A stretch of DNA of 64,000 nucleotides. Source: Gamsiella multidivaricata. Lineage: Eukaryota > Mortierellomycota > Mortierellomycetes > Mortierellales > Mortierellaceae. The stretch is from the NCBI RefSeq assembly GCF_025024155.1, contig NW_026251763.1, forward strand, positions 186,001 to 250,000. Reading direction: 5' to 3'. Below, piece by piece: positions 23,251 to 34,598 of this stretch (position 1 is the stretch's first letter; the number at the start of each line of letters is the position of its first letter). Both the position numbers and the translations under genes were made by a program. Below the pieces are notes generated by a model that saw only the letters and a program-made list of their open reading frames with translations, had not been told where the DNA came from and made no database searches.

Positions 23251-23910
23251 TCAAGTCTCGATACTGATCGTATGGAATCCCATGAGATGCTGATCGACCC
23301 AGCCTAGAATCCATAGATGGACTCTGGTCGGAGAAGAGGGCAAGATCACCCTGTAGAGGGCCACGGTGGGATGCTGTGTTGGTGATGCTGTGGGATCATA
23401 GTGAAAGAGATCCAACAGGGCGCTTTGGATTTTATCGGATCCAGGGTTGGATTGGTTGAGGATGATATGGAGGTCGGTCGTCTGTTCGCAGGCGATATCC
23501 GACTCGTTAGGAAGGAGCTGTGCTTCCTTGAGAATGGACAAAAGATCTGATTCGGACGGAAGGGGTCTTGCGGCAGTGTTGCTGCTGGTCGTTACTGTTG
23601 TTGTTGTTGTTGAAGGTAAAGATGAAGGCGCATGCGATTGATTACTGGGGATGAAGATATCGACGGTCTGGAAGCGCTCTTCGCCTTCGGAGATAAAGAG
23701 GGCGTCCTGTTGAGCGTGCTCCAGGATGGCGATGGCATGGGTGGAGTGGGCTGTCAGGTCGTTGGTGGCGGTGTTTTTGTTTGTGATATGGGATATGGAG
23801 GAGGTTGGTTTTGAGGCAGTTGGGACATAGGGGGTGTTTCCGACCCCAGGGATGGTGCGGGTGAGCATGGACAGGTATGCTGCGTCGGTTGAGTCTTGAG
23901 TCGGGTCCAT
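23251..23910 (-). CDS. Nuclease A inhibitor-like (NuiA family) protein
   Basis: Single exon, 219 aa. Two separated segments match what I know of the NuiA fold: AILEHAQQDALFISEGEE and, at the C terminus, TVALYRVILPSS followed by HLWILGWVDQHLMGFHTIS and the final residues IET. In bacteria NuiA (about 135 aa, Anabaena/Nostoc) binds and blocks the nuclease NucA. Fungal homologues exist as annotated family members, but their target is unknown. The first 50 residues and a Ser/Thr-rich linker (residues about 95-120) are extra. No signal peptide is visible, so it should act inside the cell. The minus strand shows ATTATAACC at 23995-24003, a weak TATA candidate. The assignment rests on motif memory, not on a search; transfer from bacteria is possible but unproven. 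Confidence 0.6.
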   Translation of the reverse strand: MDPTQDSTDAAYLSMLTRTIPGVGNTPYVPTASKPTSSISHITNKNTATNDLTAHSTHAIAILEHAQQDALFISEGEERFQTVDIFIPSNQSHAPSSLPSTTTTTVTTSSNTAARPLPSESDLLSILKEAQLLPNESDIACEQTTDLHIILNQSNPGSDKIQSALLDLFHYDPTASPTQHPTVALYRVILPSSPTRVHLWILGWVDQHLMGFHTISIET

Positions 23911-24111
23911 TGGGGTGGTTGTTATTGCTGCTGTTGCTGTTGTTGTTGTTGGAGAGAGTGAATGGTGGAAGGAGAAGGGATCAGGAGGAGGTGGTTATAA
24001 TGACAAAGTGGTCTCGGTTCCAGAAGTAACGTCATTGGCTGCAAAAGAGGGTCGAGCCAATGGAATGCCGCCCTCCCTTTTTGTCAGGCTGCAGGGCAGG
24101 GGTGTGATGTG

Positions 24112-24156
24112 AATGATATGAATGATATGAATGATATGGATGACATGGATGATATG
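24112..24156. repeat. 9-bp tandem repeat, five copies
   Basis: Units read AATGATATG three times, then GATGACATG and GATGATATG. The repeat lies upstream of the nuclease-inhibitor-like gene, about 200 nt before its start codon. Confidence 0.8.
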
Positions 24157-24723
24157 AATGAGAGGGTCGGCATGGTCGCCCAGTCTCCTTTGACGCGTCA
24201 ACCTGGTTTGATCAGGGGGCAGGGATACAACTGGCGTCGGTTGACGCTGCCCAGAGGGCTACAGGAGGGTGCGGAATGGGGAATGGTGGCAACGGACGGG
24301 CGGGAAGGAGGAAGGCGATGAAAATTTTTATGCGCATGTCCATGCGATGTTATTTCGTGCTTCCTGTGCTTGTGCCCATCCCATCCGCAGGTCCGCTCCC
24401 CATCCATCTAAACACCCTTTGCCCTTTACTTTAAGGCCTTGCCTTGCTTGCCCTCCGCTCTTTCTCATCCATCCTTCCCATCCCTTTGTTTCCCTTCTTC
24501 TTGTTGCTGTTGTAGCTGTTGTTGCTGTTGTTGCTGTCGTTGTTACTGTTCTTCTTCTTGCTCTTCTTCTCCCCTTCTTGGTTCTTGTCCCAAGTTTGCA
24601 GGTCATCGCACCCCGACTCCTCCTCATCCCTCCCTCGGCCATGTCACACTCCCTTTCTCGCTCTTGATTATTATTTCTCTCCTGCCTGCTCCTCCTCCAC
24701 TCTCACTCCCCCCAACAACAGCA

Positions 24724-25030
24724 ACACTTAATTGAACATACACACGCACACACACATATACACATACATACACACACACACACTCTCTCTCTCTCTATCC
24801 CCCACTCGCACACCAACTTGTTGACTGTGCTTGTTTGTTTGTTGTCCCCCGCTCGCTCTTGCACCTGCAACCTTCATTAACCTTTGTCATCTGCACCCAA
24901 TCCAGCTCCATCATCTTTTTTTTTTTTTTTTTTTTTTTCTTTTCTTTTTTTTCGTCTTCTTCATCATCATCATCTTCTTCTTCATCATCACCACCACCAT
25001 CATCATCCTTCTTAATCTCCATCTGTTTTT
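24724..25030. repeat. Microsatellites in the RhoGEF promoter/leader
   Basis: A (CA)n tract (about 24740-24782) runs into (CT)n (24783-24797). A T tract of about 22 with interruptions (24917-24951) is followed by (TCATCT)-type repeats to about 25008. These pyrimidine-rich runs precede the ATG at 25050 and look like the 5' leader. Confidence 0.7.
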
Positions 25031-25049
25031 TTAATCCTTCTTGTCGATC

Positions 25050-28000
25050 ATGGCGGATAACCTGGCCACGGTTGTTGCCCAGGATAATTCCTCCGCCACC
25101 ACTTCTCAGGCGGGGGTTGGCCCTATCCCCACCGCCTTCCCTCCAGGTACCACCAGCGCCAACCACGGCTACACTAGCGCCCAATATGTTTCAAGGCATA
25201 GGCCGGCCTCGAAACAGCAGCCTTCTGGTGCCTCTCCGCTCCAAGGTCCATATGCATCCCAGCCAGCGAGATCTGGTCCTCATCACCATCAACAGACACA
25301 TCCCAACTACACCCTCTCGTCCCAACAGCCATCAAAGCCCTCTCCCGTCACGGTTCCTTCACAGGGGTTCATCCCTCCGCCTTCAAGGCCACCCGTTATA
25401 TCCTCACCCATCCAGCAGAGCCAACCATCCTCGCCAGCAACATATTCTCAGCAAGGTATCTCTGTCTCTTCACAGGTCCCTGACCCTTACTCACCCATCA
25501 TGGGTACCCCACGCTTCTCCACTATTGGCCCACCTAGGCCAGTAGCTCCAGTACTCGGTGGACCTATGCGTTCCCCAGGACCATTCATCAGAGCCCCACA
25601 TCCACAAGGTCCGCCTGGGCCTGCAGCCTACTATGGTTCGTCTTCTGGCCGACCCATGGCCGCCGATGTTGGACAAGGATATCCTGCGGACTATGCAAGG
25701 GGCCCTGTGCGACCGCCACCGCCACCATATGCGACACGGGAAGGATCAGTGGGACTAGGTGGCGTCGGAAATCCAGGACACAGTGTTGGACAAGGCATGG
25801 GGGGACAAGGCATGGGGCCAGGGGTACCAGGACCGGGTATGGGTCCACGATCACATCCATTACCCCAGCAACAACAGTCCATTCCTGCATCTTATCCTAT
25901 TGCAAATCGGTTCTCGACACAGTCCCTACCCGGTAGGGAACATGAAGGCAGCCCATACAGTGGAAATGGACCAGCACATCATCCCAATGTGCGTCCTCCT
26001 CCGAACGCATGGAACGACCCCGCGGGACAAAATGGCGTGGGGCCAGGACCAGTGACCCATCGCCGCACAGCCTCGACTCAGATTCAACCCACATATTATA
26101 CTCAAGGCGACCATCAGGGACTGGACCGCCAGACATCTATCGCTGCTCGATATAATGGTGGACCATATCCACCCAATACTGGCCAGTCTTATCAACCCCA
26201 ACCAATATTCTCCTCAAGCCCCAACCGGCAATTGGTGCGGCATCAACTCACTGATGGACCCGCCAACAATGTCCCACGATCTCATAACGGGCCTTCAGGC
26301 TCCGCAGATGGATATTACTATTCAAATACTCCATTTCGCAAACTCTCTGTCAGCGAGAGTTTTGATGGTGGAAGGATTAGTCTGGACTCAACAGCGAGCA
26401 TAGAGTCAGGATATTCCAGCCGCCAGCCCTCACTCTACCCGACACCCAACATGTATGGGCGTGATGCAGATGTCGGCATGGACATCTTCCCACCTAATCG
26501 ACAGCGCTCTGCTTCAAAGTCGTCAACCTATTCCGCCCATTCTGTCAGCTCGGACTACTATGCAGATTTTGACAGTATATTGGCGCCGCGATCAACCACC
26601 CCTAATGGAGGCACCCCACAAATCTCCATCCAATCTGCTCAAGGGTACCCCGCCGGACGATCAGATCCGTTCTCTATGCGCGCACGAACACCATCTCCTG
26701 GTCGCACCAGGCAAGGATCAAACCCGCCCATGGTGAACAGAGGTGGTACGATTATTTTTATTTTATTTTATTTTTTGGAAGGGGGGGGGGGGGAAGGCGT
26801 AACAAATGTACTGACATATCTCCTTCCTTACGATGGACCTCTCCTTTCTCATCCCTTCTCATATTTTGTACCTATAGCCAACCCTCCCGTCTTTCTTGTT
26901 ACCAGTCTACCCCAGTCGGAGGCATCCCGTCGAAGCGCAGAATTTGTCCGCATGCCACCGACTCAGCCCAACATATCCCGACTGCAAGGGGAGCGCTCTC
27001 AGTCGTTTTCTTCCTACAGTCCACCCTCTTTTGATCTCCACGCACGACAGGCGGCCCTTCAGGGCTCTGTGTCTTCGGGCGCATTAGGCCCACTGGTTGT
27101 CAAGAAACCTCCAATTGTTTACCCTGCTTTGCTTTCGCGTGTTGCCAACGCATTTGTGCAGCGGATCACGACATCCTCACGCATCAAGGATTCAATCGAG
27201 TACAAGGATTGCTTTGATGGACGAGATGCAGTGGTAATGTCTCATTGAGCATTCTTCCATTTTCATATTCCATGACTACCCAAGACGTTTCTTCGCACTT
27301 CTACCAAACTAAACATAGCATCTTTATTACAATAGGACAAAATCGCATTTATTATCAAAACTACGGATAGGAACTTAGCACTACTGCTAGGTCGAGCGCT
27401 TGACGCGCAAAAGCTGTTCCACGATGTCACGTACGATCATCGCCTGCGGGACAGTGTCAACGAGCTGTACCAGTTCCGCAACAAGTTGATTACAGGAGGG
27501 CCTCGCATCCGCTCCATAGAGTCGCACGAATACTCTGGCAGGCCATCGTACTCGTCATCAGAACCCATGGATGATGTGGATGCTGTGAACGGCGTTTTCA
27601 CGCTATTGACCGACTGCTATTCGCCAACCTGCACCCGTGACAAGCTATGCTACAGTATCGCGTGCCCTCGTCGTCTGGAACAGGTATATTATCGGTTGAA
27701 TAGTGGCGGCTCAAATCATTCTACACTCTTGTGTCGAAAGCGCATTTTAAAAACATCATATCTCTTTATTAGCAATCTCGATTGAACTTGACACCCAACG
27801 GTGGTCTGAAGCGCGCTTTGAGCAGATCGTCTTCAAAGGAAAAGAAGGATCAGCGTCTTTGGATCACATCAGTGCCAAAGGAAATCTCGGATGCCTGTTC
27901 TTTAGAAGAAAAGAAACGACAAGAAGTTATTTTCGAGTTGATCTACACTGAGAAGGACTTTGTAAACGATCTGAAGTACCTTAACGATGTAAGTCCACTG

Positions 28001-31000
28001 TGCATTGCAGAACTATAAATGCACGGGAACCAGTCTGCTATTTTTGATGGAGTGATCTGAAGATGCGCTTTTAACCTGGAGTTTTTGGCTATCTTTTAGA
28101 AATGGATCACGCCTATTCGTAATCTGGACCTCCTCCCAGAATCCCGAAGGGAGGCTTTCATTGACAGAGTGTTTTACAACATCAAGGACGTTTACGCCGT
28201 CAATTCAAAACTGGGAGAGGCACTTCTCAAACGGCAGCAGGCTTACGCAGTTATACCCGAGGTGGGCGACATCTTCCTGGAGCATGTCGTCAATTTCTCT
28301 CCCTTTGTGCTCTACGGAGCAAACCAGATTGAGGCCAAATACGAGTTTGAGCACGAGAAGAACACGAACAGCGCCTTTAGCAAGTTTGTTGAGGTAAGCA
28401 AGCGGCAGGATGTTCGGGTGGTCTGTACCAACAGGACATTGACCGTTTTACGTTTCTCTTCAATGATCTAATATTCGATACTTCATTATTTTTACTCATA
28501 ATGTAGGAAACGGAGAGGAGACCCGAGTCGAGGAAACTGGAGCTGAACGGATATTTGACCAAGCCGACAACCCGTCTTGGCCGCTACCCTCTGCTGCTAG
28601 AGGCTGTCCTCAAATATACCCCAGAAGAGAACCCTGACAAGAAGGCGATTCCCCAAGTCGTCAGCATCATCAAGGACTTTTTGCAGAAGGTCAACCTTGA
28701 GTCTGGCAAATGCGAGAACGCATTCAATTTAAGACAGATCAACAAGGGTCTACAGTGGAAGAGTGAACCCATGGTAAGTTCGTTGACGCATTTCGAAGGC
28801 GTAATTCGCATTTAGAAAGACACGCAATTTAAAAGACTGCCTTGCTTTTCATATTCCAGGAGTTGAATCTTCTTGCCAAGGACCGCCAGTTGATCATGAA
28901 GGGACCGCTCAAAAAGAAAGGAACAAGTTCAGAGCATGCCGACCTTTACGTGTTTGTGTTTGATCATGTATTGCTCTTAACCAAGGAAAAGAAGGGCAAA
29001 GGCGGAGAGGGCTACAAAGTACATAAACGACCTATCCCGCTCGAGTTGTTGACTCTATCGACGATGGAGGAGCCGGTTATGAAGTCTTCTCGCCGAACAT
29101 CATCGCTCATTCCACACAAGTCATCGTCACACACCAGCAACGTGGTCTCCAAAATAACGCCCACCTCTGGTCCGCTGTCCAAGATCACGTCCGATTCCAA
29201 GTCCGGGTACCCGATCGTGTTCACCCACATTGGAAGATACGGTGGTTCATTCACACTGTACGCGACGACCCACGCAGGAAGGAAGAATTGGATGGACAAG
29301 ATCCAGAAACAGATCCAGGCTCTGAAGAACAAAGCAGATTCGTGGAAACTGCTGCCTGTTTCTGAGAGATTCTTCTCAGCCAGCAACAAGGTCAACTGCT
29401 CTTCAACCTATGGTGAGTTTTCCCTTTTTATGTTTTATGTGAATTTGGTATCGTGTACTTTTTCTGTTCAAACCAGTTTTTGCTTACGCGCTTTGCCTGT
29501 GCTGATATAGACAATGGAAGACGACTCGTTATTGGAACGGATGCTGGTGTGTATGTCGGCAAGCCCAAGGGTCAGTTTGTCAAGATAATCCCTCGCGAAC
29601 GTGTATCGCAGGTCGATGTGTTGGAGGATGAGCGCATCCTCCTTGTGCTGGCAGAGAAGCATCTGCTCGCTTACGGTCTTGAAGCCCTAGATGCGAACGA
29701 CCCTAACTCCCCCAACAAGAGGGCCAAGAAACTGGGTTCTTCGGTCAGTTTCTTCAAGACTGGAATTTGCCAGAACAGGACGCTTGTGGGCATCGTCAAG
29801 AATTCAAGTAATGCGCTTGACCAAAGCTCTACCATTAAGACCCTGGAGCCTATTGAGCAAGACAGCTCCAAGAAGAACAAGCACAGCTTGCGTACCATGC
29901 TTCGTGGTGGCAACACAGAACTTTTCAAGCTGTACAAGGTAAGGCCATGCAGGGCATCATAACGATCCTTTGTCGACCCGGATTGTATCGCTTCCTGAAA
30001 TGACACGCTAACCCTTAGTTTTCGTATTTCTACGTTTTGTGTAGGACTTTTACATTCCACGCGAGACCAATTCGCTTCATTTCCTGAGGAATACACTCTG
30101 TGTTGGATGCAGCAAGGGCTTCGAGTTGATCGATCTCTCCAATCTGAATACTCAAGATCTGTTGGACTTTAGTGATCCAACATTGGACTTTGTCCACAAA
30201 AAGGACGAGAATCTCAAGCCATTGGCCATTTATCGCATCGGCTCTGGCGACTCGTTTACTTTCTTGCTTTGCTATGAAGGTACCATTACCTTGCAGCTGA
30301 TGATGTATACATCCTTTGCGATGCTACTAGAGTTATCGTTGCTAATCCATCTAACGCTTGATTTTTGGGGGTTTTTTTCGCGTTGCTTAGAATTCTCATT
30401 TTATGTTGACAAGACTGGTCGTCGCGCACGGAATGGGTGGATTATCCACTGGGAGGGCGTGCCGACGTTCTGCGCACTCTCTCTTCCATATGTCATCGCA
30501 TTTGACCCATCGTTTATCGAGATCCGACACGTTGAAACGGTAAGGCGATTTGTTCTGCAACAAGGGTATAGTACTATGCATGATTCGAACCTTCTGAATC
30601 TGTCACTCACATCATTTTATAAAAAAAAAAAAAAAAAAAAACGTTCAGGGTGATCTTGTTCAAATCATTCCAGGCAACAATATCCGGTGCCTCTACCATA
30701 TTGCCAACCAGCCTGGAGCCATTCACGTTGTCATGACTGATGAGGAAGGCGACTACCAGACAATCACACAGCTCTGCCGGGAGTCCCAAATCGCAGGTCT
30801 TCTGGGCAAGGATGACTGTGAGGAGGAGGAGTCACTGCCCACGTACAACCCGGCGACGATTGTCGAGGAAGAGGAAGGGTCGTATATGCCCGAGGATGAG
30901 AAGGAAAGCGCCATGTTGGATGACGATGATGATGAGAGTGGAAACTATAGCCCGATGGAAGGACCGTATCCGCACCATCCCAGTGGTCTTAACCGGGCCG

Positions 31001-31182
31001 TGAACCGACTGACGCTGGATTTCGGCGAAGGGTTCGATTTTGGATCGAACTCGCCAGAGAGTCCACAGAGCTTCCAAGAGATCCTGGATATTGGATCTTC
31101 AACAGCAGCCCATAGTGGTGGATCCTCAAGTTCGTTGTCGTTGAGGGACGATAGCGATGGGCAACGTCCAACGTACATATAA
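25050..31182 (+). CDS. Rom2-type Rho guanine-nucleotide exchange factor (DEP-DH-PH-CNH)
   Basis: Eleven exons: 25050-26745, 26878-27233, 27336-27683, 27773-27988, 28100-28393, 28507-28773, 28860-29412, 29511-29938, 30045-30279, 30391-30539 and 30649-31182; 1691 aa, all phases consistent. Residues 1-565 are Pro/Ser/Gly-rich and disordered. Domains follow in Rom1/Rom2 order: DEP (about 645-735, from PPIVYPALLSRVANAF to VNELYQFRNK), DH (about 845-1040, RQEVIFELIYTEKDFVNDL to KVNLESGKCENAFNL), PH (about 1070-1210, LIMKGPLKKKG to GRKNWMDKIQ), and CNH/citron (about 1240-1560, RRLVIGTDAGVYVGK onward). The tail is acidic. Such proteins load GTP onto Rho1 at the plasma membrane and drive wall synthesis and polarity. 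Two donor sites are possible at the first intron (26743 or 26746). The last intron has an unusual acceptor next to an A tract. Confidence 0.92.
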
Positions 31183-31445
31183 CCAAACAAAGCGATGTAT
31201 GCATCTGCAGCTCCATTTCATCTATCTACACATCATATATACAACAACATACAATAATAATAATGCTTTTGGGCCTCCACTCAAACACATAAACCAAAAG
31301 GAAATGGACATTTGAATATGAAAGAGGGGAGTGGAAGACCGTTTTTATTCTTGCTTTTTAATAATGGAATGGGTTGCAAAAAAAAATCACAGAATGAGAC
31401 AAGGGTTGTGTTTGTATATCTTTTGTTCCTGTAGGGATCTTTTTT

Positions 31446-32786
31446 TTACTTGGCGTTGACGGCAGCCTGAAGGGACTCAAGAACCTCAACCTCGATCTTG
31501 GCAGCGAGCTTCTCCTCCTCGGTAGCGCCCGAGTTGACGAGACGGTGGGCCTCAGCAAGGTTGTTGCGGATGGCCTCGGGGCTGAATTCCTCGACGGGGA
31601 AAGCCTCGACGGCGTTGATGTTGAGGGTCGAGTCAGGGTTCATGGTGGCGAAACCTCCAGAGACTATTTTCCGAAAAGACATTACAAGCAACGGTTAGAA
31701 CAATGGGTCCGATCCGGTATTGAGAAGATAATGCTTGCGAGCAACAATGGGCCTCGGTTGTTATGAGATGTCCAGTGTAGGAGGTTCGTTCGATACCCCT
31801 CACTGTTATCCCTGACGTTGTCTTTTTTCCTGTGTCGAGCATGCACTCTTGCTGGGATCCCGAATGCAACTTCAAGAACAAAAAAACAAAGACATAAAAA
31901 AGAACGTATGCGCTTTACCAAAGAACTTCTTGGTGGCAGCGCCCTCGATGACCTCGACAACACCGGGACGGAGCTCCTCGATCGAGGAGACGTGGCTGGC
32001 AAGAATACCCATGTCACCGGAAACGGCGGCGATGTTGACCTGAGCAACCGAGGCGTCCTTGTACAGGACCTATCCACATCGACAAGGATAAAACGAGAAC
32101 ATAATAAGTAAATGGTTGGTGTTGGAAGAATATGATGCCTTGGTCGCTTTTTTTTTTTTTTTTTTTTCGTGTTATTCGTGTCCGATGGGTAAAATGAGAA
32201 AGGGATTTCCGGTTTACCTGGTGGGGGACGGCAAAGGTCAGACGAAGACCGGTGGCAGCGGCTTCGGTGGCATAGGAGCGGACTAAGTCGAGAAGAGAGG
32301 GTCAGATATTAGTGAGGGATTGGTTTCTTGCAAGTTATTTTGCTTCTCAGGCACAGGAGGAGGGGGGAAAAAGAGGCGAGTGTGCCATTTTTAGTCGAGA
32401 TCTGCGGAAGGGGGTTGCGTTGGTGTGTTTTTTTTTGGCTTAGTCCTTGGGACGATCCTGTGCTGTGGTCTCCTCTTCGATTGAATGGTATGTTATGATG
32501 TATAAGGAAGGTGAGCTGTAGGAGTCTAGTGTCCCGCGTCTGATCCCAGCCCGCGCTATTTTCGTTGGTTGCATCGAACGTTGATTCCCTCCGTCATATA
32601 CTGGTCCCGGTAAAATGGATCGATTTGATTTGATTCGTCGGGTGAAATTGGCGCCTCAACATCCTCCTGTTCCTGAAATAATAAAATAGGGTAAAATAAA
32701 GCAGGCGTTGAGGAGAATGAAGAAAGTGGGTTCATACCCATGCGCACAGGGCGGACAGCGCGAGCGGAGCGGGCAAGGAAGTTCAT
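31446..32786 (-). CDS. ATP16: Mitochondrial F1Fo-ATP synthase delta subunit
   Basis: Four exons: 32738-32786, 32218-32282, 31919-32069 and 31446-31663, phases 1/0/1; 160 aa. The N terminus (MNFLARSARAVRPVRM) is an Arg-rich mitochondrial presequence. The mature part begins YATEAAATGLRLTFAVPHQ and continues QVNIAAVSGDMGILASHV (the family's beta-sandwich signature), IEELRPGVVEVIEG, FVSGGFATMNPDSTLNI. It ends with the two-helix domain (NNLAEAHRLVNSG, IEVEVLESLQAAVNAK). This is the equivalent of bacterial epsilon, part of the F1 central stalk with gamma. The first intron is long (455 nt). The gene is transcribed away from a Mutator-like ORF whose ATG lies 224 nt from its own. Confidence 0.9.
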
Positions 32787-33010
32787 GGCTGAAGGGAGGG
32801 TCTGAGGGGAGGTATGGATGAAGGTGAAGGGACGATCGAGATGGGACATCCCCCAACCGGGAGCAGAGGTTATTATGAGTGGCTTGCGGGAGCCGCTGTA
32901 TCACATGACACCCTCCGAGTATCTTGTTCCAGAAAAAACTGTGCACGCGATACCCTTCACCCTTATCCCCCAACCACCGCGACAACGCACCGCTTGCACG
33001 ACAACACGCT

Positions 33011-34516
33011 ATGAACGCTCCGGACGTGAGCCAGTCAATCATATCTCAGAGCCAGATCGATGAGGACATGGATCAGACACTAGTGGCCCTCGCAGACACC
33101 CTAGTAAGATATCCAACACACTCAACAGATAGTGATTTACCCTGCCCCGACTAGACACCACCCCATATACTAACACCTACATGTTTTCCTCGACAACTGT
33201 ACATTCAGATACAACGTTTAGCTGAAATGCACATGACCGACAAGGACGGCGATGTTACCTTGAGCCGTGAACCCTTTAGTGCGGGCATACGCGACAACGA
33301 AGACCGCCACGACCACGAATTGGATTACAAAGACGACCTTGTCAGTATCGATGGAGACGAGGATGATGATGGTGGCACACCTATTCGCAAAGACGACCCT
33401 GAGACCAGTAATGCCGATATCGAAAGGATAGAAAAAAGAAGAGTGCACCTTGAGTCGAGCCTTCGAGAGCATGTTCGAGACGCCGTGAGAGATTCCCTGT
33501 TCTCTGATCCGTACATTATAGAAACTGTCCATGCGTGTGGGATCCCAGAGGATCAGATATTTACGCAAGATAAGCGAAACCGACTGATATTCTACCTTAA
33601 GGCTAGCTTTTTCGCAGACTGGAAGGCACGGCACCAGATCAGCATTGGTACCGCTTTCACCCAACATGGGCGCCCGTACGCCTATACCACCAAGGTCTTC
33701 GCCAGCAGTTCCGAGTCCAAGAAGGAGAGGGTCGGTCAGATCAAGACACGCTATGACTGTCATCGCAGAGGTGCGAAGTACATGGTCAAGGGTAGGCAGC
33801 CGGGCGGAAAGTCTGGTAAGACCAGACTGAGACTTGCTTCGAATAAATGTGGATGCCCGTCTCATTTTAATGCCATATACCGTCCACTACAAACACGCGA
33901 TGGCATACCAGGAGAAACTTACCGCATCGAATACAATTACCAGCACATACACGCTCTGGGCGACAAAGGCAACATCGGCACTCAGCAAAAGTCCAAGGCC
34001 ATGAGAGAAAGGATTAAAGCTATGCTTATGGGGGGAATGTCGATATCCACAATTATGACTCAGTTGACAATGGACCACGCCAAGTTCACTCGACTCATGG
34101 ATGGCGCCGGAATCAGCTCCAGGTTCGCTCGAGATGACTCTATCACCTACGAGGATGTCTACAACATATATTATGCCTTGACGGTAAAGCGGATACGGAG
34201 GGACGATAACGCATTCATATCAGCACGGCTCTGGATGGAAGAACTGCACAACCGCGGCTACTTCACATACTATGATAAAGTGCGTGGTTTGTACCATGGA
34301 TTCTCGTCGCCTTGGCAGCTGAACGAGTTTAGGAAGTGGGGAGATGTTTTCTGTTTTGACGGGACTCACCATGCTTATGGGTAAGTCCTCCTGTAATATT
34401 GCCAATTACCTTTGTCACTAACATTTACAAATCTTATGGATAAAGAACGTGCCGCACCCAAGTGTGGATCTTCCCATGGCCGTAGTAACAAGCATGCACG
34501 GCAACGTTGAATGAAA
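33011..34516 (+). pseudogene. Mutator-like (MULE) transposase gene, internally deleted
   Basis: Exon 33011-33103 (MNAPDVSQSI...) joins in phase 0 to 33209-34380. The product has an acidic N terminus, then a zinc/DNA-binding region of FAR1/MULE type (TRYDCHRRGAKYMV, KCGCPSHFNAIYRP, YNYQHIHALGDK), and reaches the start of the catalytic domain (FRKWGDVFCFDGTHHAYG, whose Asp is the first of the DDE triad). A good donor (GTAAG) follows at 34381, but the next exons with the second Asp and Glu are absent. Only a stub resembling a MULE C terminus remains (about 34446-34516, ending SNKHARQR stop), close to the C-terminal peptide at 55856-55903 of another copy. So the middle of the gene is deleted. Without the catalytic core it cannot encode an active transposase. 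A retained role of the N-terminal half as a DNA-binding protein is conceivable but unsupported. Confidence 0.75.
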
Positions 34517-34598
34517 TAAAATGCCTGCTATTGTCATTTCGATTGAGTCAAGTTGCTCACTCAGCTCCAAACCCATAATGAACCATTAAGGCATGTAA

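Noticed and set aside
24112..24156. Short regular repeats considered as a CRISPR-like array
   Set aside because: The units are 9 bp and directly abut each other without spacers. This is a simple tandem repeat in a eukaryotic genome.
30582..30591. A B-box-like GGTTCGAATC on the minus strand suggesting a tRNA
   Set aside because: It lies inside a RhoGEF intron, with no A box and no stems that pair into a cloverleaf.
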